A DNA stretch of 64,000 bases from assembly GCF_030704535.1 (NCBI RefSeq), contig NC_081818.1:27541501-27605500 (forward strand). The letters are read 5' to 3'. The notes under the pieces are model-generated. The model made no database searches and was not told the origin of the DNA. It worked only from the letters and a program-made list of their open reading frames with translations. This stretch comes from Vitis vinifera (Eukaryota; Streptophyta; Magnoliopsida; Vitales; Vitaceae). The position numbers and the translations under genes are program-made. The first letter of the stretch is position 1. Each line of letters starts with the position of its first letter. This document shows positions 55,650 through 64,000 of this stretch, in pieces.

Positions 55650-58600
55650 GCATTACTTCAAAATTTACTCAAAAGTTATGCCACGGGCAGCCTTGATATA
55701 ACTCAATGAACACAATAACAGCAAAAAGGAAGGAATACCTTTTCTTGTACTTTATCCATCACACTTTGATTCTTAGCAACGACAGTAAGTGTTCCATCAC
55801 TGACAGAGATTCGTGCACCTGGATCACAAAAAGTTTATAACACATGTCATAAGAGCAGTACTCATTTATTAATGTCTGATTTTAAGCCAGATTTAAATTT
55901 TCTATATCATAAGCAACCACAATTAGCTAAAACCTCCAACAACAATTAAAGAACTGTGCAAATAAAAAATCAAAATACAAGGTTATTCTATTCAAATCTA
56001 TAACTCACTGAATAAGCACCAGAATATTTGAAACATTCATGCATGTTCTTGTTAAAAATTACACATTTTATATATACACCAATCTTAGGGCAGTGCTTGG
56101 ATGTCAAAGTGACATGACAGCTCTACCTGTAAACTTGCTTAAGCAAAATCCTAAAGGCAAAATCATCCATCAGAAATAAACATGAAATTACCTTATCAAA
56201 ACCAATGATAAAAGATTCAGGCAACCAGCAACAAAAACAATGATAGAAAGGAGCCACGTTAGCTCTTAAAAGGAAGTTGCAAAAGTCATCAGGCCTAACC
56301 AGGAAAGTATAATTCCTGAAGCCATGCAAATGTACTTTTAAAGGCAAAGCATGATATTACTGAAGGAATTCCAGAACTTGCATATTGACAGAATTCTCAT
56401 TCAAACAGAGTGAAGATTTGAAGGGGTTCATTTCAAGGAAATTGGAAAAAGATTATCATCTTATACTGCAAGGGCCTACATCATTTGAAGGGGTTAAATC
56501 ATTATACAACAGCTCAAAGCCTATTTCTTTCATGCGACTGTGACTATAATTTGGAATTAGTAATATTGGTGGCATGTTCAAGTTTAATCAAACCTGTTTC
56601 TTCTTCGATTTTTCTCTTTAGAGCACCCATAGGCCCAAGCAAGCGGCGAAGTGAATCATTGCTGAACTTCAATGTGGCTGCAATATAGATCATAATTTTT
56701 CAAGTTAGAGCACAATATTATAATCAAAATAGTAAAGAGTTTATTCCAACTAGAAAACAAAAGGTGCAATGGAAGAGAATTGTTCAACCTAATCGAGGTG
56801 AATTCCTGTAATGTTGAGTACGTGGTGCATTTATCTCTTGCTCCATGCGATCAAGGATTTGAAGACGACCCCTGAGTGCAGGCTCTAAACATTCACAAAT
56901 AATATCTAAAGGAATTCCAGCAGGCTTTATATCCAACTGAATAGCAGTTATTCCTTTTCGTGTTCCGGCAATTTTAAAATCCATGTCTCCCAGATGATCT
57001 TCCAGGCCCTAGATAAATTAAATTTCAGCACTCTCTTATATCCACCACAGCAGTAGTGAAAAGCTAAAACAGCAAGGTTTCTGGAAGCTAAAAGATTCAA
57101 AAATAAAGTTACAAAACCTAAATACTAAATGAATGCCCCCCAAAAATGTAAAATATTTCCTTCTGAACAAAGGTTTAGAAGATTCAAAAACAAATTTAAA
57201 AAACCTAAATACTAAATGAACACCCCCCAAAAATATAAAATATTTCTTTCTGAACAAAGCTTAGGCAAATTTAAATCAATATGGACACACACACACATGC
57301 CTACCTGCCCGCACTCCCACACACACTATAGGAATAGGAAAATACGGTAAATGAATAAAAAATAAAATTCCCACAACCATAAGGCAGAAGGAAATAATTT
57401 TAACAAGTCAAGTAGAAATCTCACCAATATATCAGTTAGTATGCGATAATCCTTAATTGTGTTAGTTGAAGGGTCAACTTCAGTAACAAGACCCACAGAA
57501 ATGCCTGCTACATGTTCCCTTAGTGGAATGCCAGCATCCATTAAAGCCATGCTACCTAACCAACAACACACCCCAAGACAAGAAGTTAGTATGCAGTATA
57601 GAAAACTCCTAATGTGTAATCAGATAGAAACACCATCTCAAGCATGACTAACATTGAAACACAGGCCAAGAGGAAGTTATGTGCATTCATATGCATTACA
57701 TGAACCCCAATCCATCAAGAAATTTTAACACAAACGACTGGCCACTAGTAAATTCTTTGTGCACATATCTACTGGTAAAAACAATTCCAACCACCAGAAA
57801 AATACAAGAGAACAAAAATCCCTTCTCAAAAACATACCAAGAATTAGAAAAATAGGACACAAATGATGGTGGGAGTTCAAACAGGACGAAAGACACACTT
57901 GGCATCAAAATTAGGGCACAGCTGAATCCTTATGGGAGCCATTATAGCAGTAGGTTGAAAGGGATACCTCCACAGACAGTTGCCATTGATGTGGAACCAT
58001 CAGAAGCCATAACCTCAGAATTGATACGGACTGTGTAAGGAAACTCTTCTTCAGGAGGCAACACTGCAAGCAGAGCTTTCTCTGCAAGGGTGCCTGCAAA
58101 CAGTAAAGCAACCAAGCATGAATTAATGCATTATAAAATTCTTTAATTTAGTTAATAAATGAAGTATTGTATAGACAATTATATATTTATTAAGTTGAAT
58201 AGAAACAAAAAGGTAAAAAATGATGCATTCTCCACATGATAAAAAATTTATTACATTCGAAGCATTTTCACACAATCATTTTCCAGAAATTGATAGCAAA
58301 TACAAAGTACAGCTTTTGGAAAATTCAAAATTGCAAATATCTATTTGGATTAATATATTCTCATGATTTCACTTATAAACTCTTCATATAAGTAAGCTGC
58401 TGTGGATCCTATAGAATTTAATATCAAATACCGCAATAAGAAAACAAAAGATAAGTTCATTAACATGACATAATGACACTGGAAGAGGGATTAGTTTACC
58501 ATGCCCAACTTCACGTCTGTTCAAGCCAACTCGTTTACCAACTTCATTAATTGAGAATGGGGGGAAACTATAGTGAAGCATGAAGCGCTTTGTTGGAGGA

Positions 58601-58881
58601 CCGACCAGAGAATCCAGTCGTTGAGCATCACCAGGTGCCCCAAGTGTCACAGTACAAAGGACCTTCACACAATTTTTCAATGTCTCTAGTACAATTAGTT
58701 ATCTAATTCACCCAGAGCATAAGTAAAAAACCTAGCACGATACCTGTGTATCTCCACGTGAAAAGAGTGATGATCCATGCAATATAGGTAAATTGCCAGA
58801 TTCACAATACAAAGGCCTAACTTCATTGAGATGCCTTCCATCAACTCTAAGTCCTTCTGCAATAATCCTTCTGCGGACAAC
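50507..58881 (-). CDS. PNP2: Mitochondrial polyribonucleotide nucleotidyltransferase 2 (PNPase), C-terminal two thirds
   Basis: This is a phosphorolytic 3'-5' exoribonuclease that degrades and processes mitochondrial RNA. Exons in the window: 58881-58744, 58662-58500, 58093-57968, 57555-57425, 57008-56789, 56677-56594, 55818-55739, 53524-53381, 52149-51421, 50614-50507; phases fit and give 640 residues. They cover the second RNase PH core ([74 protein letters not shown]), the KH domain ([20 protein letters not shown]), an S1 domain ([20 protein letters not shown]) and a long plant-specific polar linker. A second S1-like part follows ([20 protein letters not shown]), ending MSLVEDE. The long C-terminal extension with a second S1-like segment fits PNP2 rather than the plastid enzyme. 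Arabidopsis PNP2 has about 990 residues, so roughly the first 350 lie beyond 64000. Confidence 0.93.
54906..54996 (-). mobile_element. 49-bp retroposed mini-insertion with 21-bp target-site duplication
   Basis: The 21-bp string beginning TTGATATATTCTC occurs perfectly at 54906-54926 and 54976-54996. Between them are 49 bp whose minus strand contains ATTATCTATCCAAAAATAAA, a variant of the LINE tail signature. It lies in a PNP2 intron. Confidence 0.75.
55236..55317 (-). mobile_element. 40-bp retroposed mini-insertion with 21-bp target-site duplication
   Basis: The 21-bp string TTTTAGAGAGAGG...ACACTT occurs perfectly at 55236-55256 and 55297-55317. The 40-bp insert has the minus-strand end TTTACTTATCAAAAAAAAA, matching the tail of the LINE at 16415-16870. 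It lies in a PNP2 intron. Confidence 0.8.
55440..55646 (+). mobile_element. 5'-truncated LINE, 3' end, with (TA)n tail
   Basis: The plus strand shows the LINE 3' region ([20 protein letters not shown], then CTGTATACATCATGTATACTTTTG-like sequence). The end TTTTACCTATCAGAAAAAAAA runs into a (TA)19 microsatellite at 55609-55646. It lies in a PNP2 intron. Confidence 0.7.
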
Positions 58882-59146
58882 CTGATATTCTCACAGAACT
58901 TAGATTTTCCAACTTAGATGTGAGACCCAAGATAAACAAAATGTAGAAGACAGAGAGAAATATAATTAAAAGTCAATAATCCCTCAAAGAGCATCCTATT
59001 GCCAACTCCAGATGCATTCCTCCAAAATCTACTTCCCAAATGCCAAATTCAAATTATCATATCATCACTAGTTAAGGATGGAACTATTGGTATTGACGAA
59101 AATATTGATGTTGACTTCATGGAAATATCAATGGAAATACCAATAT

Positions 59147-59434
59147 TGTTGAACAACCAATTTTCCTAAAAGTGCAAGCTTTTTGGACTTGGGTCCACAA
59201 TCTCATGCACTCTAACCCTCTCTTCCTCACATGCAGCCTTATACCCCACATGTAAAGAGATAGACAAGCTTCTAGGCAAACAACAACAATTAGCCTCTTT
59301 TGGGCTTACACAAATTATGGAAATAAATATGAGGTGAGGCTCGAACACATAGCCTCCCACCAAACAAGACTCTGATACCATTTTTAAACTACCAATTTTC
59401 CCAAAAGCTTAAACTTATAGGATTTTGGTCCACA
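59147..59434 (-). mobile_element. SMART-like miniature LTR retrotransposon
   Basis: It is 288 bp long. Two terminal direct repeats of about 53 bp (59147-59199 and 59382-59434) read on the minus strand TGTGGACC.AA.TCC...AAAATTGGT.GTT. Beside the right-hand repeat, 59369-59380 (ACTCTGATACCA) is the reverse complement of TGGTATCAGAGT, matching the initiator-Met primer-binding site at 11 of 12 bases. The short internal part has no coding capacity. There is no clean target duplication. It is inserted in ATATTGATAT-rich DNA. Confidence 0.7.
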
Positions 59435-60481
59435 GTATATATCAATATCAATATTGATATTGATATTATATATAATTATAATATATCGGTATGTTGTTTT
59501 TTGGCGCTTGTTAAATATATTATATATATTTATCCTTGCTTATCAAGTTAAAAATAAAAGAAATCAAATAAATTGACTGCAAAACATGAAAATTTTGAAT
59601 ACAACTTTGAAAAATGATAAAACAATCAATAATGGACAAATCAAACTTGTTTTTTTAATAAAGTAAGATGCATATGACAAAATTAATGACTTCGAAAGTG
59701 AATACATTAAACATTAAATCAATTCGAAACTAAATTATGTAACTACTGACTAATATTCTAAATAAAACTTATAGATGCACATAAATTATGTTTAGAAATT
59801 AAACTACATAATTTATAAACTAATTGCTTACATTCAGATTCAACCATATTCAAATTGCATATTAAATAAGCTACCACTTAAAAGAATGCTACATCTTAGA
59901 AAAAAAAAATCATGTTAACTAAACTACTATGAAATTAATATTGAATAAGTAAACTGACAAAATAAACATTTTCTTTTGAACTCATAATCAATCCATTGAT
60001 ATTAAAAGTTAGTAACTTAACATAATTAATTAGTGAATCTTTAATTAGTAAAGATTTAAACTTGAGTAGCACAACCCAGATAGGAGTGAGAGAAAGGCAA
60101 AGAGGAAAAACAGAGAGGGAAGCCAAATGAGATAAAACTAAGAGATGGGGATTAAATAAGAGAAAAATAATGGAGGCAGCTTATCCATAGGAATTGGAGT
60201 CCAACTAGTCGTTGGAGGCCCAAAGTAATTATTAGAAACAATAAACGGGAGGCTCCGACAGTCATGTTGATATTTTTCTGAACTATTGCCAAAATATTGG
60301 GAAATATCAGCGATATTTGGACACATGCACCATTAAATTTTCCTCGTATCAGCAATGTTGATAGTTTAAGCAAACTTTGGTGATATATTAGTGACATTTT
60401 GAGGGCAATTTGTAGTTTTTACCCCCATCTCCTTGTATCAACACACTCCCAAATTATGGATATTTCAATGGAAATATAGGC

Positions 60482-61049
60482 AATATCAATTTTTTCATCC
60501 TTTTTGATAGGCAAACAAGAATATATAAAAAAACAACAATCATAGAGTAGGGGGCACACCCAAGTACACAGAGGTATACAAAGGATGCCAAAACAAAAGG
60601 AGAAACACCTCAAACAAGCAGCAAACACTCTCTCATTTACACTCAACCAATCAATAAAATCAAACAAGGAAACAAGACCATCTTCAATATGTTGGCGAAT
60701 CCAATGGAAAAAGATACAAAATAAAGGAGTCCTTTAGTGTTTGATTTGAGTGATGAATTCCATCAAAGTATTTGCAATTGCTCTCTTGCCACAGAATCCA
60801 AAACAAGTAAAGAGGGGTTGTCTTCCAAATATTTTTTTCTATTTTTTACTAACAACACTCCCATGCCATCCCTTTAGCAAGCCTTTTAAAAAGGGTGAGG
60901 ATCTAAGAAAAGCCAGAGAGAAAACAATAAATGTCAAAGACCCCTTGCCTTTCCACAATGGATTAGCCTATGATTAGTTGATTCTTCTAAACTCAAACAC
61001 AAACAGAAATGGTTAGTTAACACCTAAATCAGGATGAAAATATCAATTT
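60482..61049 (-). mobile_element. 5'-truncated LINE with target-site duplication
   Basis: AATATCAATTT occurs at 60482-60492 and 61039-61049. Between them is about 545 bp whose minus strand reads into the LINE 3' region (FIDWLSVNERVFAACLRCFS, a WxCPLL.. segment) and ends in GTTTGCCTATCAAAAAGG. The flanking DNA on both sides is the same ATATCGATAT-rich element, so the LINE is nested within it. Confidence 0.75.
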
Positions 61050-61418
61050 CGACGGATATATAGGTAACTTGATTTTATGGATATATCGAGATATATCAAT
61101 GGATATTTTGACATAAAATATTGGTAAGCCGAAAATTGATCAAAACTCATAAAAATATTAGAAAAAAACTTCTAACAAATGATAAAATATACAATAATAC
61201 AAGTATTGAATTTTTTATTGAAGAAGTTGATAATGATATTTAGACAAGTTTTTTATTCCAAAAATATTAATAATTTTGTTTATAAATTTATACTTGTTTT
61301 ATATTTAGTTTGTATATAAAATACATGATAAGATAATTAAAATCGACTTATTTATAATAATTTTATTTTAATTAATTTATAATATAAAATATAAAATTTA
61401 TTTATATTTGTAAAAGAT

Positions 61419-61424
<6 letters not shown>

Positions 61425-61469
<45 letters not shown>
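61425..61469. repeat. (AT)n microsatellite
   Basis: About 22 AT units in the PNP2 intron. Confidence 0.95.
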
Positions 61470-61470
<1 letters not shown>

Positions 61471-61959
61471 ATACTCATATTTAGCACAAATGAATATATG
61501 GTGTAATGAGACAGGACATTCTTCACAAATGTGAGGTCATTGGTTTGAGCCTTGCTCCTGTGTGCAATTAAGTTTTAATGTAAAGTATAGTTGCCCACAT
61601 CGACAATCTGAAACACAGCCAAGCTTTATTTAAAGGTTGGTGCCCCTATAACAGCATGGCTGATATTGTGGGCTAGTTGGGCTTACTGGGTTGAGTTTCT
61701 CCTGGCCCAATGCACAAACGATTGCAATTTTTGGATGAACCCATTGAAAGGTGATGATGTGGCACCGAAAAAATCGTCGATATCATCGAAAAATCGATAT
61801 AATTTCAGTATTTTGCGAAAAATGAGAGAAAATTCCAAAAAATCAAATGAGTGATATATCTGTCTTAGTTGTCGTGTCAAAGCCCTCCGATATCCGAAAT
61901 ATCGGTTATATATCTCTAATATATCCCAACATTTCAAACCTTGCACCCAACCTCTTCTC

Positions 61960-63715
61960 TTAAGTTGATCTAAGGTCAAGAACCTTTCCTAAACAGCCTC
62001 CCTAGAAAAAAATTACTCATTTTTAAAGGTGCCCAAGACCCCCACACTACCTTTGAGGGAAAAGAAACTCCTCCATCCAACTCGTAAGGAAAAGTAGAAA
62101 GATTTCACCAAGAAGGTCTCTCTCTTACTAACCGTCCAAATCAGCTTATCTTTATCCTCACTGCACTTCTTAAACATTTAGAACTCCTAAGTAACTCCTC
62201 AATGTTGTGTAGCCCCCACTATTGAAACTATCTTGTGAAACCCAGGTTTCACACAACCTGCCCACTAACGACCTCGAGTGTTCACCACACAAGCCTCCTT
62301 ATTAGAAGCTAAAAAGAAAAAAGAAGGAAAAAAGTGCTTTAAAGGAGCATCCTTACACCAAACATCATGCCAAAATTTTGTTTTTCTTCCATTGCCAACC
62401 ATAAAACCTGTTCTAGCCTTAAAGGCTTCCCAACCTCTTCTTATCACCTTCCACAAGCCAACACCATAACCCTCCCTCCTTACAAGAGAGCACCATCCTC
62501 CAAGTTCTTCCCCAAACTTTCCCACTATAATCCGTCTCCAAAGGAACTCCCTTTTCAAAGCAAATCTCCAACACCATTTTCCAAACAAGGATTTATTAAG
62601 AGAGGACAAGGCCCTAATACCTAGCTTTCCCAAATTCTAATCTTTGCAAATGGAAGACCACTTGACTAGATGAGGTCTTTCCTTAAGGTCTCCTTTCCCC
62701 CACAAGAAGTCCCATTTAACTTTTGCCAATCTTAAAGCCACTGCTTTAGAAATGACAAAAAGAGGCATAAAATAGATAAGCAAGCTGCAAAGAATACTTT
62801 TAAGCAAAGTGAGTCATCCATCCTTTGAGAGTTATTGTTTTTCCCAAAGAACTAACCTTTTATGGAACCTCTCTTCAACCACATCCCACGCAGATGGGGA
62901 CTTGAATGGAGCACCCAAAGGCAAGCCTAAATAAGTAGTTGGAAGCTTCCCCACTTTGCAACCCAACCATAAGGCAAGCTCCTCAACATTAGGAACCTCC
63001 CCCACAAGAATCAATTTGCTTTTATCCAAATTAATTTTCAATCTTGAAGGAGCTTCAAACTCAACTCAAGTAAATCAATTGGTATGAGCAAGGCTCACAA
63101 AATAGTAGGGTATCATTTGCAAATAGAAAATAAGAAAGCTCCACTCCCTCTCTTCTTCTGCCTCCTAACTTGAAGCCTAAAATGAAGTGTCCTCCCCTAG
63201 CTTTCTCAAAAGAATACCAAGGGCCTCCATCATAGCACAAACAGATAAGGTGATAGAGAATCACCTTGCCTCAATCCCCTTGAGCTCTAAAAGAAACCAG
63301 AAGGTGAACCACTAACTAAGACCGAAAACCTAATTGTTGAAACATAGAATTGGATCCAATCAACCCACCTCCACCCAAGACCCATTTTATGCAACACTAC
63401 CAAAAGAAAGTTCTAGTTCACATGGTCATAGGCTTTCTCAATGTACAACTTACAAACCACTCCCCCCTTTTGGCTCCTCAATCTTAAATCTATGGCCTCA
63501 TTTGCAATTAGGGTAGTGTCTAGGATTTGCCTACCTTGCAAAAAATCATTCTAGGAATCGGACAACACTTTGCTATCACTTCCTTCAACCTATTTTTAAA
63601 AACTTTAGCTAGAAGTTTATACAAACTTCCCACTAAACTAATTGGTTTATAGTCTTTTAAGTCTTCAGCCCCCTTTTTTGTGGAATTAAAACTTTAGCTA
63701 AAAAATTTTCATCCT
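61960..63715 (-). mobile_element. Degenerate L1-type LINE with reverse transcriptase
   Basis: Reading down the minus strand from about 63690: DLKDYKPISLVGSLYKLLAK, KAYDHVN, a GLRQGDSLS block, the catalytic region as FLFANDTLLFCE (the usual ADD is AND here), LPTTYLGLPLGAPFKSPSAW, then the post-RT part with GKWCWRFALKREFLWRRIIV and GNGRKTKFWHDVWC. Several in-frame stops and frameshifts are present. The endonuclease and ORF1 are absent, and the 3' end runs into other repeat DNA at about 61960. Confidence 0.85.
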
Positions 63716-64000
63716 TGTTGCTAGTAAGGTTATATCACCCAATAATATCCCAGAAGTTAACAAAATTTATAGGTTACTCAAGAAATAATAAAAAATACCA
63801 CCCCACAAACATAAATATACTGAGCTATATTTGTAACTTTCATAAGCAAGAAAAAGATAGAGAAACGTGTACTTCAATAACAATTGCAAGAACTAGATGT
63901 GCTAATAGAAAAGTTTTCAAGAAAATAAAGTTCATCCTTGTATTTTTAAATTCATATTAATCAACTGTTATTTCTGTTAAAATTACATTTTCAATCAACA

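Larger units (their letters stand above)
58882..64000. other. PNP2 intron filled with nested transposable elements
   Basis: After the exon that begins at 58881 the next expected upstream PNP2 sequence (end of the first RNase PH core and helical linker) is not found before the window ends. This intron is therefore longer than 5.1 kb. It holds a SMART-like LTR element, two LINEs, an AT-rich element with many ATATCGATAT-like palindromes (pieces at about 59070-59146, 59435-60490, 61039-61950) and (TA)n runs. Confidence 0.75.

Noticed and set aside
61666..61979. Overlapping frames of about 60-100 codons in the PNP2 intron
   Set aside because: They fall in the palindromic AT-rich repeat and show no domain.
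1..64000. CRISPR arrays, bacterial operons, rRNA or canonical tRNA genes
   Set aside because: The window is plant nuclear DNA. No spaced short repeats, Shine-Dalgarno-type organisation or full tRNA cloverleaf was recognised; the tRNA-like A/B boxes belong to SINE-like elements.

Overview
This window is nuclear DNA of a flowering plant. It holds intron-rich genes, AT-rich intergenic DNA full of retrotransposon remnants, and only plant-type gene families (NRT2, PLS-class PPR, DUF26 receptor kinases). Protein similarity and repeat style suggest a woody eudicot close to grapevine (Vitis). That is inference from recall, not from a search.

Layout. 1-616 (-): 5' part of a high-affinity nitrate transporter (NRT2.5-like), cut by the window edge. 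617-5166: AT-rich spacer with microsatellites and one unexplained GC-richer island. 5167-7353 (+): intronless E+-class PPR protein. 8224-21865 (-): a MORC6-like GHKL ATPase in 19 coding exons, with an upstream leader exon near 24.9 kb; its introns carry LINE, SINE-like, Copia and LARD/TRIM-like remnants. 26745-35616 (+): MER3/RCK/HFM1 meiotic crossover helicase in 27 exons. 36.3-37.1 kb: two gene fragments, a WDR82/SWD2-type WD40 exon and a partial copy of a MER3 exon-intron-exon junction. 38198-38395 (+): cytochrome c oxidase subunit 5C with a leader intron. 39777-42915 (-) and 45541-49448 (-): two tandem cysteine-rich receptor-like kinases. 50507-58881 (-): C-terminal two thirds of mitochondrial polyribonucleotide nucleotidyltransferase (PNP2); its next upstream intron fills the rest of the window (58.9-64 kb) with nested transposable elements.

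The genes do not form an operon-like unit. MORC6 and MER3 are head to head about 1 kb apart, and the two CRKs are a tandem pair; the rest are independent housekeeping, signalling or organelle genes. I found no new multi-gene system. The most noteworthy observations are: a reading-frame break at the MORC6 N-terminus; a set of 19-49 bp insertions flanked by target-site duplications that end in the same LINE-like 3' signature; a very small (about 288 bp) LTR element with an initiator-Met primer-binding site; a LARD/TRIM element with paired LTRs; and gene fragments that may record an ancestral WDR82-PNP2 neighbourhood.
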